Positions 32,988 to 41,647 of a stretch of 54,366 bases of DNA are shown here, piece by piece (position 1 is the stretch's first letter; every line of letters starts with the position of its first letter). The DNA comes from Gammaproteobacteria bacterium. Lineage in GTDB: Bacteria > Pseudomonadota > Gammaproteobacteria > Steroidobacterales > Steroidobacteraceae. Position numbers and translations under genes: made by a program. The DNA lies in contig JAATEY010000025.1 of NCBI GenBank assembly GCA_015655465.1, positions 1-54,366 on the forward strand. Direction: 5' to 3'. The notes beneath the pieces were generated by a model that searched no databases, was not told the origin of the DNA, and saw only the letters and a list, made by a program, of their open reading frames with translations.

Positions 32988-34946
32988 ATGTCTGATTCAA
33001 TGCCGGCTCGCGACGTTCTGGGTTTGGCGAACCGCCTGGCACGGATGGGCGTCTGGACTCTCCACCTGAAGGAAGATCGCGTCTATTGGAGTCCGGAGCT
33101 CGAAGAGCTGTTTGGAGTGGAGCCCGGCAGTTTCGGCTGCACCCAGGCCGCCTTTCATGCGTTGGTAAATCCGATCGATCTGCCACGTGTACTGCAAGCC
33201 ATAGGCGACAGTCTCACCACCGGTGAAGAATACACCGTAGTCTTCCGCTACAAACACGGCAGCGGCGAATGGCGATGGATGGAAGGTCGAGGACTTCCGG
33301 CCTTCGATGATCTGGGCAAGCCCGTGCGCATCGATGGAGTCGGAATCGATGTCACGGATCGGACAAATGCCGAAAACGCGCGGTTTCGTCTGGCGGCTAT
33401 CGTGGAGTCGTCGGATGACGCCATCCTCAGCAAGACGCTGGAGGGCATAGTCACGTCCTGGAATGCAGGCGCTACGCGGCTGTTCGGCTATTCCGCCGAG
33501 GAAATGATCGGTCAGCCGATTATCAAGCTGATTCCACACGACTTGCTGCCCGAAGAGGTCGAGATCCTGGCGAAGTTGCGCCGCGGCGAGCGCATCGATC
33601 ACTACGAAACCCGCCGTCTCGCCAAGAATGGAACGTCGGTCCAGGTATCGTTGACTGTCTCGCCAATCCGGGATGTCACGGGAGCCATCGTGGGTGCTTC
33701 GAAGATCGCCCGGGATATCGGCGCGTTGCGTCGCGCAATGGCGGATCGTGAATATCTGCTCGAGTCGGAGCGAAATGCACGCGGCGAAGCGGAACGGCTG
33801 GGTCATCTCAAGGATGAGTTTCTGGCGACACTGTCGCATGAGTTGCGCACACCGCTTACCACCATCCTCGGCTGGACCAACCTGTTGCGACGACGGGGGA
33901 ATCTGGAGCCCGAATTGAGGAGTGGCATCGAAACCATCCACCGCAATGCCAGGGCGCAGGCGCAGATCATTGACGATCTGCTGGACATGAGCCGCATAAT
34001 TTCGGGCAAGCTCCGGCTGCAGACCGATACCGTCGATCCGGCCGACCTGGTTCAGGTCGCTGTCGACGGGATCCGGCCTACGGCATCCGCGAAACAGATC
34101 GCAATCAAATTGCTGCTCGATCCCGCCGCAGGTCTGATGGTAGGAGATGCTGCGCGTTTGCAGCAGGTGCTGTGGAATCTGCTCACGAACGCATTGAAAT
34201 TCACCCCCGCCGGCGGTTCGATTCGCGTGACTCTGCAGAAAGCCGGCGCCGAGCTGGAGATCCGTGTCCAGGACTCGGGAATCGGCATCGAGCCGGATTT
34301 TCTTCCTCATGTCTTCGAGCGTTTCCGGCAGGCAGACGGATCGACAACGCGTGAACATGGTGGCCTGGGACTTGGGCTTTCCATTGTGCGCACCCTGGTC
34401 GAACTCCACGGCGGGTCCGTATCGGTACAGAGCGCCGGCATCAATCTGGGCAGCACTTTCAGCGTTCGACTGCCGACCATGCAGACGGAATTGTCCTTGC
34501 AGCAGGGGAGTCTGGTTGCCACCCCATCCGTGGATCAGGCTCTGCCAGTGCTGACGGGTGCGATCCTGCTGATAGTCGACGACGAGGCCGATGGACGATC
34601 CCTGCTCGCCCGCCTTCTGAGGGAGACCGGCGCCGAGATCATTGCCGCAGAGAGCGCGGCCGAGGCCATCGAAATCCTGCAGCGTGAACCTGTGCATTTG
34701 ATATTGAGCGATATTGGTATGCCGGGACTGGACGGATATGAATTCATGCGGCGTGTCCGTTTGCTGGACAATCACGCAATCCGTGCAGTACCCGCTATCG
34801 CGGTAACGGCGTACGCGCGCGAAGGAGATCGCCAGCGCAGCCTGACAGCGGGGTTTCAACTCCATTTGTCCAAGCCCTATTCCTTTCCCGACCTGACCGC
34901 TGCAATTGCCAGCCTGATACGTATCCCAAAGGGCAATCCCTCCTGA
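32988..34946 (+). CDS. Soluble hybrid sensor histidine kinase (PAS-PAS-HisKA-HATPase-REC)
   Basis: 652 residues from ATG 32988, with GGAAAGGGG seven bases upstream; an ATG at 32952 is weaker. No membrane span. First PAS (PAS_3-like, WSPELEELFGVEPG near residue 30), second PAS (IVTSWNAGATRLFGYSAEEM near 155), HisKA with LATLSHELRTPL near 280 (phospho-His), HATPase with NLLTNALKF, DSGIGI and GGLGLGLSIV, and a C-terminal receiver with D in LILSDIGMPGLDG near 590. Hybrid design implies a phosphorelay with no partner phosphotransfer gene next to it. Signal likely intracellular. Confidence 0.93.
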   Translation: MSDSMPARDVLGLANRLARMGVWTLHLKEDRVYWSPELEELFGVEPGSFGCTQAAFHALVNPIDLPRVLQAIGDSLTTGEEYTVVFRYKHGSGEWRWMEGRGLPAFDDLGKPVRIDGVGIDVTDRTNAENARFRLAAIVESSDDAILSKTLEGIVTSWNAGATRLFGYSAEEMIGQPIIKLIPHDLLPEEVEILAKLRRGERIDHYETRRLAKNGTSVQVSLTVSPIRDVTGAIVGASKIARDIGALRRAMADREYLLESERNARGEAERLGHLKDEFLATLSHELRTPLTTILGWTNLLRRRGNLEPELRSGIETIHRNARAQAQIIDDLLDMSRIISGKLRLQTDTVDPADLVQVAVDGIRPTASAKQIAIKLLLDPAAGLMVGDAARLQQVLWNLLTNALKFTPAGGSIRVTLQKAGAELEIRVQDSGIGIEPDFLPHVFERFRQADGSTTREHGGLGLGLSIVRTLVELHGGSVSVQSAGINLGSTFSVRLPTMQTELSLQQGSLVATPSVDQALPVLTGAILLIVDDEADGRSLLARLLRETGAEIIAAESAAEAIEILQREPVHLILSDIGMPGLDGYEFMRRVRLLDNHAIRAVPAIAVTAYAREGDRQRSLTAGFQLHLSKPYSFPDLTAAIASLIRIPKGNPS

Positions 34947-35006
34947 TTGCGGGCGGATAAACAGGCCTCTGCGTCGGTTCCGGCCTGCTGCGGCTTTTCA
35001 TCTTCT

Positions 35007-35012
35007 CCTACA
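35007..35012 (+). promoter_or_regulatory. CCTACA half-site followed by a 16-bp palindrome
   Basis: CCTACA, with CCTGCT exactly 23 bases upstream. Two bases after it comes GTGGCGACGTCGCCAC (35015-35030), a perfect palindrome. No gene start lies at the usual 80-100 bases downstream. Confidence 0.35.
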
Positions 35013-35357
35013 GCGTGGCGACGTCGCCACCATATACATTCCAATCGTCACGTTGATCAGATGCGCCGGTGAGCTTCCCGACCCTCATCTGAATCTGGTC
35101 CGGCGGTTCGATCAATGTGACTTTCTTCGTTCCTCTCCTGTCGCCACAGAGGGTGCCACGATTCCCATGCCTCCAATAAAGACACCCCGCTGGTCGAACA
35201 GCGACCGCTGGATTCCGCCCAAGAGATTCCCCTGGCCGCAACCTCTTGTGGCCAGGCTGCGAAAGCTCAGGTTTCCAGGTCGTTCCCTGACCACACTCTA
35301 GGCAAAAGGGAAGTACCGCCGATGAGGCAGTCCCTGCGGCCGAACGACATTCAAGCC

Positions 35358-35375
35358 TGTAGTCGTTGTCCTACA
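35358..35375 (+). promoter_or_regulatory. Strong GacA-like box TGTAGT-N6-CCTACA
   Basis: TGTAGT-CGTTGT-CCTACA matches the perfect box at 11 of 12 half-site positions. It ends 187 bases before the TonB receptor ATG, further than in the other cases. Confidence 0.55.
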
Positions 35376-35562
35376 CGACTTGCCGATTCCGGGAAATTGT
35401 CCTGCATGGTCGGCTTGCTATCGTAAGCGCAAGCAGCGAGGTTTCCCGCCCCCGTTTTGAAACTGACAGCAGCTCAGCAGGTCGGCACGGTTACCCGATA
35501 ATTTACGACTGTGAAGGTGGGCACGGATCATTGCCCGACAAGGACCAGGGAGTAGTTGCGAA

Positions 35563-37515
35563 ATGGGGAAGTTCAGGGCCCGTTGCTGCCGGCGTGGGTG
35601 GCGGAAGTGGGCAGCCGGGTTGTTCGCCATCGGTTTCTGCCCGGTCGCGGCAATCTCCCCAGCGATGGCGCGAGACCTGGGTGCGGAGGATCTGTCCCAT
35701 CTGTCTCTGCAGGAACTCAGCGACATCCAGATCACATCGGTATCCAAATCGCCGGAGCCACTGCGGGAGGCGCCCGCTGCGATCTATGTCATTACCCACG
35801 ATGAGATAGAACGGTCGGGCGCGGCAAGTCTGGCGGAAGCCCTGCGGCTGGCACCCAATTTGCGCATCACCCAGTTGGGGTCGAGCAATTACGTCGCCTC
35901 GGTGCGCGGGTTCGGTGGTCATCCGGATGTTCAGGCATTTTCCAACAAATTGTTGTTGCTGATAGACGGGCGCAGCGTTTACTCCCCTCTCTTTTCGGGC
36001 ATTTATCTGGATGCCCAGGACCTGATGCTGGGTGACATCGACCGGATCGAAGTCATCAGCGGTCCGGGTGCCACACTCTGGGGTGCCAACGCGATGAACG
36101 GCGTCATCAATGTCATCACTCGACCGGCTTATCTTACCGATGGCACTCTGGTGGTCGCTACGGCCGGCAATCGTGAGCGGGACATGAGCGCCAGATATGG
36201 CGGGAAGATCGGTGACGATCTTGCCTATCGTTTCTACGGCAAGGTGTTTCAACGCGATGCCATGACGCAGGTGGACGGAACAAGTGCGCAGGATGACTGG
36301 TACAAAGGTCAGGCGGGCTTCCGGATCGAGCTGTCGCAGGCGGCAGGCACCGTAACCCTGCAGGGCGACGTCTACGAAGGTGATGAGGAGAGGGTTGGCC
36401 CAGGCAAGCAATCCCTGTCCGGAGAGAATCTTCTCGGCCGCTGGCAGTTCCACACCGATCGAACGGATTTTCAGCTGCAGGGCTACTTCGATCACACGCA
36501 ACGTGGAGCGCCGGTGGACGGCGTTCCGTTCGTGGTGAACACCTTTGACCTGGAGGCTCAGCAGAGTCTGAGCGCAGGGTCATCCCAAAGGCTGGTATGG
36601 GGCGCCGGCGCACGTGCTTATCACTATGACGTCAACAACTCCGCGTCCCTGCTTTTCCTGCCGCCCACCAGGACGCTGCAGCTGTGGAATCTCTTCGTCC
36701 AGGATACCTTGACGCTCAGTACAGCCGTCAAGGTGACGCTGGGACTGAAGCTCGAGCACCATTCCTACACGGGTTGGGAGCCGCAACCGGATGCGAGGCT
36801 GGCGTGGCAGGTCAATGATGCGACGCTGCTGTGGGCTGCGGTATCGCGCGCGATTCGCTCTCCCACTCCGCTCGATGACGATGTGGCCGAAAAAGTGGGA
36901 GGGGAGGTATTTCTTCAGGGCAATCCTGATTTCCAGAGCGAGAAGGTCGTAGCCTATGAAGTGGGTTATCGTGGCAATATCACGCCCACCTTCTCCCTGT
37001 CGGTGTCCAGCTTCTACAACGTCTATGACGATCTGCGCACCGTCGAACCGGCCAGCAGTTCGGTTTTTCTGCCATTGCGCTGGGACAACCTGATGAAAGG
37101 CCATACCTATGGAGTGACCGCCTGGGCCAAGTGGCAGGTTGCCGACTGGTGGCGGATTGCGCCTGGATTTGCCCTGCTCCGGAAGGAGCTCACGTTCAAG
37201 CCAGGAGCCTCCGCACTGCTGGACGTCGGGCAGTCCGGCAACGATCCACGCAGTCATGCGCTGCTCACCTCATCCATGGAACTGGGCACCGGCCAGACCC
37301 TGGATGTTTCCATCCGGCATGTCGCCCCACTGGCGCAGCCTGCTTTGCCGTCCTATACCGAAATGTCGGCACGATTCGGCTGGCGATTGTCTGCCGCATG
37401 GGAGCTCTCGCTTGCCGGAACCAATCTGCTGCACGCCAGGCATCAGGAATATCCGTCACCCGCAGGTGTGGAGATCGGTCGAAGCGTGATGGCCGGGGTG
37501 CGCTGGAGACATTGA
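35563..37515 (+). CDS. TonB-dependent outer-membrane receptor
   Basis: 650 residues with AGGGAG ten bases before the ATG. A signal peptide ends near residue 36 (PAMARD). The plug domain follows: LREAPAAIYVITHDEIERSG near 64, LAEALRLAPNLRI, SVRGFGG, LLLLIDGRSVYSP, IDRIEVISGPGATLWGANAM and GVINVITRPA. The rest is a beta barrel ending in WRH after a VMAGVRW strand. At 650 residues it is in the size range of CirA/vitamin-B12-type receptors. The ligand is unknown. Directly followed by a YfiR protein and a hybrid kinase, so it may act as a sensor channel as well as a transporter. Confidence 0.92.
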   Translation: MGKFRARCCRRGWRKWAAGLFAIGFCPVAAISPAMARDLGAEDLSHLSLQELSDIQITSVSKSPEPLREAPAAIYVITHDEIERSGAASLAEALRLAPNLRITQLGSSNYVASVRGFGGHPDVQAFSNKLLLLIDGRSVYSPLFSGIYLDAQDLMLGDIDRIEVISGPGATLWGANAMNGVINVITRPAYLTDGTLVVATAGNRERDMSARYGGKIGDDLAYRFYGKVFQRDAMTQVDGTSAQDDWYKGQAGFRIELSQAAGTVTLQGDVYEGDEERVGPGKQSLSGENLLGRWQFHTDRTDFQLQGYFDHTQRGAPVDGVPFVVNTFDLEAQQSLSAGSSQRLVWGAGARAYHYDVNNSASLLFLPPTRTLQLWNLFVQDTLTLSTAVKVTLGLKLEHHSYTGWEPQPDARLAWQVNDATLLWAAVSRAIRSPTPLDDDVAEKVGGEVFLQGNPDFQSEKVVAYEVGYRGNITPTFSLSVSSFYNVYDDLRTVEPASSSVFLPLRWDNLMKGHTYGVTAWAKWQVADWWRIAPGFALLRKELTFKPGASALLDVGQSGNDPRSHALLTSSMELGTGQTLDVSIRHVAPLAQPALPSYTEMSARFGWRLSAAWELSLAGTNLLHARHQEYPSPAGVEIGRSVMAGVRWRH

Positions 37516-38175
37516 GTGAGCAATCCTTCCATTGGAGTCAGGGCCCAGCGCTCCGTCTCCGCCATGGCTGCATTCTGGGCGCTGTGGATGTCGACTGTCA
37601 GCACGATCGGCCACGCGGCGGGCGGCTATTCGGAAGACTCGGTCAAGGCTGCATTCATCTATCGCTTTGCCGGATATGTCGATTGGCCCGAAAAATTCCC
37701 TGCACCCCAGACCTTCACCATCGCAGTCCTTGGAGCGGATGAGATTGCAGCCCGGCTTCAGACCCTGACCGCAGACCGGACCATTCGGAATCGACCGGTG
37801 CAGGTGCGTCGAATCACCACCATCCAGGGGGCTGCCGATGCCCAGATGCTGTATGTGCATGCCAGTCCTGGCGCCGATCTGCGGAACCTTCTTTCGGCAG
37901 TCGGCGGGCAGGGCATTCTCACCATTACGGACGAGGAACAGGGCCTGGAGGCCGGCAGCACGATCAATCTTGTGACGGTCGATCGTCGCGTGCGCTTTGA
38001 GGTTTCGATCGTGGCAGCGCGCCGCGCCGGACTCAGGATCAGTTCCGAACTGCTCGCCGTTGCCACGCGCGTGCAGGGAGATCGGATCCGTTCGAGCGTG
38101 GTGTGCGATTCCCGGCACATCCAGGACACCGACTCATCCTGTTCCACGCGGGTGGGCGGCAAGGTGCAGGAATGA
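37516..38175 (+). CDS. YfiR family (DUF4154) periplasmic protein
   Basis: 219 residues from the GTG that directly follows the receptor stop. Signal peptide ending near HAAGG (about residue 35), then SVKAAFIYRFAGYVDWPEKF, the YfiR hallmark, FTIAVLGADEI, and GQGILTITDEEQGLEAGSTI with LVTVDRRVRFEVSIVAARRAGLRIS-type strands at the end (residues 150-185). In Pseudomonas YfiR is a periplasmic brake on the diguanylate cyclase YfiN. Here no cyclase follows; a hybrid kinase does, suggesting YfiR-type gating of that kinase. The stop overlaps the kinase ATG. Confidence 0.88.
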   Translation: MSNPSIGVRAQRSVSAMAAFWALWMSTVSTIGHAAGGYSEDSVKAAFIYRFAGYVDWPEKFPAPQTFTIAVLGADEIAARLQTLTADRTIRNRPVQVRRITTIQGAADAQMLYVHASPGADLRNLLSAVGGQGILTITDEEQGLEAGSTINLVTVDRRVRFEVSIVAARRAGLRISSELLAVATRVQGDRIRSSVVCDSRHIQDTDSSCSTRVGGKVQE

Positions 38176-40904
38176 ATATTCCGGCACAAGGCGTCCTGCG
38201 ATCGGTATTTGGCGGTCTCTCGTCAGTAAGAGCAGCGCTCACCGTCGTGGTCATGCTCACTACGACCGTCGCCTTGCTGACCATGACGGTTGCGCTCCTG
38301 CATCAGGATCTGACTGCCTACCGGCGATCCCTGGAAGCCGATCTGACTACCGAAGCAGGAATTCTTGCCTTGTCGACAGCGACGGCCATGGCATTCGATG
38401 ACCGACAGGTTGCGGAAAGAAATCTGTCCGCCCTGAGTGCAAAACCGGCTGTGCTTTCCGCGGCGCTGTACTCGGCTGACGGTGGTCTCTATGCGACATA
38501 CGTCCGCAGTGGCGGACAGCAGCCTGCTGCCCAGTTACAACCTATTGGAACTGGCGCAAGACTGTCCAATGGACTGATGGAAGTCACCCAGGGCATCCTT
38601 CGGAACGGCGAGCGCCTGGGAACGATCTATCTCAGCGGCAACTATGACATGTGGGGTCACATCAACACATATCTGGGCATTCTCGCCGTGATCATGTCGC
38701 TGAGCATGGCCGTTGCGCTGGCGTTGTCCGCGGGGCTGGGTCGCATCATCACCGGGCCCGTCGAAGCATTGGCCGCTGTCGCAGATGCCATCGTCACCGG
38801 GCGCGATCGGACGCTGCGCGCACCGGATACCCGGCTGGAAGAATTTTCGCAGCTCGTCAAGGCTTTCAACAGTGTTCTGGACGAATCCCAGGATCGGACG
38901 CAAGCCCTGCAGCAGTCGAACCTGGCACTGACGCAGCAAGTAAAGGAGCGAAACGCGGCCGAACTGGCGCTGGCGCTGGCCAATGCACGACTGGAAAGCA
39001 CCATGGCGGCGGCGGAAATCGGCAGCTGGGTCTGGAATCTCAAGACCCGCGAAGTGACGCTCGACCGGAATCTTGCGGCCCTCTATGGCCGGGATGCTGC
39101 AGCAGATCTCAGGGGGGACTCTTCGCTCCTCCATCAGCAGATTCATCCAGAGGACTTGCCGCGGGTGCTGGCCGCCGAAGAGGTTTCATTGGAGACCGGA
39201 CATATGGTATCCACCGAATACCGCATTCTGCGCCCGGATCAAACCGTGCGCTGGGTGGTCAGCCGTGGCACTGTCCACAAGAATCAATCGAATCAGCCGA
39301 CCATGCTCCTGGGCCTGTTGATCGATATCACCGCGCAGCGCGTCGCGGAACGGGCGTTGCAACAGAGCGAAAAATTGTACCGGGCAATTGGCGAGTCCAT
39401 CGACTACGGTGTCTGGCTCTGTGACGCCGGCGGTCGCAATGTCTATGCCAGCGAGTCATTCCTGAAACTGGCAGGCATCACCCAGGCGCAGTGTGGGGAT
39501 TTCGGCTGGGGCAATGCCCTGCATCCCGATGACGCGCAGGCCACGATCGCGGCGTGGCAGGAGTGTGTCAGGTCCGGTGGATTCTGGTATCGGGAACACC
39601 GGTTTCTCGGTGCTGATGGGCTCTATCATCCGATCCTCGCCCAGGGCGTTCCCATGCACGATGAGGACGGCAAGACTACAGGCTGGGCGGGAATCAATCT
39701 CGACATCAGCCGCATCAAGAAGACCGAAGAAGCCCTCCGCGACGCGGATCGCCGCAAAGACGAGTTTCTTGCCACGCTCGCACATGAACTGCGCAACCCG
39801 CTTGCGCCCATCCGCCACGCCGCAAGGCTCCTGGGCATGAAAGGGCTGGATGAAGCGCAGAACCAGTCGGCCCGCGACATCATCACCCGCCAGGTCGCCC
39901 GCATGGCATTGCTGCTGGACGACCTGCTGGAGGTATCGCGTATTACGCGGGGACGCCTGGAACTGCGGAAAGAGCCCATTTCGCTTGCCGCGCTGATCAA
40001 GGCGGCGGTCGAGACGACAAAGCCCCTGCTGGATTCCAAGCATCATCACTTTTCCGTTCTATTGCCCGAAACCTCTCTTGAACTGGAAGTCGATCCCCTG
40101 AGAATGTCCCAGGCGCTCTCCAATCTGCTGACCAATGCCGCCAAATACACCGATCCGGGCGGCCGTATCGTTCTCGAGGTCCGTAGCTCACCCACCCAGG
40201 TCAGCTTCGCGGTGAGGGATTCCGGCATTGGGCTCCCGGCAGCGGTCCTGCCCACCATCTTCGAAATGTTTTCACAGGTGGACTCCGCCATCGATCGCTC
40301 CGAAGGAGGTCTGGGTATAGGTCTGGCTCTGGTCAAAGGACTGGTATCCCTGCATGGGGGCACCGTGGAAGCAGCCAGCGAGGGTCTCGGACATGGCAGT
40401 ACCTTCACGATCCGCATTCCCGGCGAATGCATCAGGCACCCGCCGGCCCACCTGCATACGCCCGATCTGCCGGTACAGCTGACAACGGGACCGCGGGGCA
40501 GGATTCTGGTGGCCGACGACAATCGGGATGCCGCCAATTCCCTGGCAACAGTGTTACGGTGTGTGGGCCACGCCACTTTTACCGCCTATTCCGGTGAGCA
40601 GGCCTTGCAGATCGGGGAACAGGAACGTCCAGATGCAATCATCCTGGATATCGGCATGCAGGACATGACCGGCTACGAAGCAGCCCAGCGGATCAGGCAG
40701 ACAGAGTGGGGTAGTGGCGTGTTGCTGCTGGCGATCACCGGGTGGGGACAGAAAGAGGATGTGCAACGTGCCTCGAGTGCCGGCTTCAATTTCCACATGA
40801 CGAAACCCGCGGATCCGGAACGGATCGAGCGTTTGATCGAGGAGTTCCTGGCAATGAGCAAGACCCGCCCCATTACTCTTCCGGAGACACAAGATCAGTA
40901 CTGA
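38172..40904 (+). CDS. Membrane hybrid sensor histidine kinase (CHASE8-HAMP-PAS-PAS-HisKA-HATPase-REC)
   Basis: 910 residues from ATG 38172, which overlaps the YfiR stop. TM1 near 20-45; a periplasmic CHASE8-like domain (STATAMAFDDRQVAERNLSA, then AALYSADGGLYATY); TM2 near 160-185; HAMP; PAS domains from about 275 and 410; HisKA with LATLAHELRNPL near 535; HATPase with NLLTNAAKY, DSGIGL and GGLGIGLALV; a receiver with phosphoacceptor D in AIILDIGMQDMTG near 825. The CHASE8/YfiR/TonB linkage suggests an outer-membrane-to-periplasm signal. A receiver-only gene follows immediately. Confidence 0.93.
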   Translation: MNIPAQGVLRSVFGGLSSVRAALTVVVMLTTTVALLTMTVALLHQDLTAYRRSLEADLTTEAGILALSTATAMAFDDRQVAERNLSALSAKPAVLSAALYSADGGLYATYVRSGGQQPAAQLQPIGTGARLSNGLMEVTQGILRNGERLGTIYLSGNYDMWGHINTYLGILAVIMSLSMAVALALSAGLGRIITGPVEALAAVADAIVTGRDRTLRAPDTRLEEFSQLVKAFNSVLDESQDRTQALQQSNLALTQQVKERNAAELALALANARLESTMAAAEIGSWVWNLKTREVTLDRNLAALYGRDAAADLRGDSSLLHQQIHPEDLPRVLAAEEVSLETGHMVSTEYRILRPDQTVRWVVSRGTVHKNQSNQPTMLLGLLIDITAQRVAERALQQSEKLYRAIGESIDYGVWLCDAGGRNVYASESFLKLAGITQAQCGDFGWGNALHPDDAQATIAAWQECVRSGGFWYREHRFLGADGLYHPILAQGVPMHDEDGKTTGWAGINLDISRIKKTEEALRDADRRKDEFLATLAHELRNPLAPIRHAARLLGMKGLDEAQNQSARDIITRQVARMALLLDDLLEVSRITRGRLELRKEPISLAALIKAAVETTKPLLDSKHHHFSVLLPETSLELEVDPLRMSQALSNLLTNAAKYTDPGGRIVLEVRSSPTQVSFAVRDSGIGLPAAVLPTIFEMFSQVDSAIDRSEGGLGIGLALVKGLVSLHGGTVEAASEGLGHGSTFTIRIPGECIRHPPAHLHTPDLPVQLTTGPRGRILVADDNRDAANSLATVLRCVGHATFTAYSGEQALQIGEQERPDAIILDIGMQDMTGYEAAQRIRQTEWGSGVLLLAITGWGQKEDVQRASSAGFNFHMTKPADPERIERLIEEFLAMSKTRPITLPETQDQY

Positions 40905-41286
40905 AGACAAAGCGCACGAGATCACTCGCATCATCGTTGCCGAAGACAACGATGATTTGCGCATCCTGATGCAGACCCTGATCAATGAGATGACCGGCCT
41001 GCGCTGTGTTGCATCCACCGCCTTTCTGGACGAGGTGGCACCCCTCATTGCGCAACATCAGGCACAGGTAGCGGTGCTGGACATTCAGCTCCGGGGCGGC
41101 TCGACCATGAAACTCCTGCCTTCTCTCTGCAAGGATTTTCCTTCATCCAGGTTCGTCATCCAGAGCGGCCATTCGAATCCTGGACTCATACGCAGCGCAT
41201 ACGCTGCGGGCGCGCACGCGTATGTGCTCAAATCCGGCGATATAGACGACCTGAACGCAGCGATTCGCGGACTGATTCGTTCGTAG
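40894..41286 (+). CDS. Response regulator receiver protein with apparent non-standard start
   Basis: 130 residues if started at ATC 40894. The receiver fold needs residues before the TTG at 40957: the frame upstream reads TRIIVAEDNDD, which is strand 1 with the acidic pair, then D in VAVLDIQLRGG and K in YVLKSG. Upstream the frame is open only to a TGA at 40855, with no ATG, GTG or TTG. ATC has GGAG seven bases before it and would overlap the kinase stop by 11 bases. So either ATC starts translation, as ATT does in infC, or a base error has hidden the true start. Receiver output unknown. Confidence 0.75.
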   Translation: MSTEDKAHEITRIIVAEDNDDLRILMQTLINEMTGLRCVASTAFLDEVAPLIAQHQAQVAVLDIQLRGGSTMKLLPSLCKDFPSSRFVIQSGHSNPGLIRSAYAAGAHAYVLKSGDIDDLNAAIRGLIRS

Positions 41287-41305
41287 CGCGCACTGGCCGC
41301 CGGGT

Positions 41306-41620
41306 TCAATCACAATGTGCGGTATCCGTTGCGATTTCCCGCAGCGGCGTTCCGGCACCCGGCTTTTTCCCACCTGGTCCGGATAGCCGATTCATTTGAG
41401 CCAGGTTCCATAACACAGCGGGATGCCAGCGATACTCATGCCCAATGCCCACGCATTGAAACCCCGTGTCGTCCGGCAGCACTTTCAGATGAACCTCGCC
41501 GCGACCCGATCCCCTGCAATGCGGGCAGAGAAGATCGTAGTCTCTCGAGCAGGCTTCGATGCTGTCCGGGGCGACTTCCAGGTGCCGCCACAGGTGTACC
41601 AGCAATTCTCTGCGATCCAT
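41306..41620 (-). CDS. Small Cys/His-containing protein, function unknown
   Basis: 104 residues; ATG at 41620 with GGGAGG six bases upstream. It has LLCPHCRGSG near residue 31, a further Cys in FQCVGIG and HEYRWH, which could form a zinc site. The C-terminal third (PGGKKPGAGTPLRE) looks flexible. Not recognised. It follows the metallopeptidase gene by 27 bases on the same strand, and a CCTACA half-site lies 52 bases before its start, within the end of that gene, so it may have its own promoter. Confidence 0.55.
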   Translation of the reverse strand: MDRRELLVHLWRHLEVAPDSIEACSRDYDLLCPHCRGSGRGEVHLKVLPDDTGFQCVGIGHEYRWHPAVLWNLAQMNRLSGPGGKKPGAGTPLREIATDTAHCD

Positions 41621-41647
41621 GAGACCTCCCGCGGATATGCCCCCGTT

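Larger units (their letters stand above)
34947..35562. other. 616-base non-coding region before the TonB receptor operon
   Basis: No convincing gene on either strand. It contains an inverted repeat CAGGCC/GGCCTG (34962-34987), a CCTACA half-site (35007-35012), a 16-bp palindrome (35015-35030) and a strong GacA-like box (35358-35375). The size leaves room for a small RNA, but I see no terminator or run of GGA motifs to support one. No cobalamin-riboswitch-like box is evident before the receptor gene. Confidence 0.5.

Noticed and set aside
35008-35301. Overlapping small frames on both strands in the 34947-35562 gap
   Set aside because: No recognisable start site, no domain, and each is as long as expected by chance in high-GC DNA.
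35376-35562. Cobalamin riboswitch before the TonB receptor
   Set aside because: No B12-box-like sequence or suitable structure could be seen in the leader.
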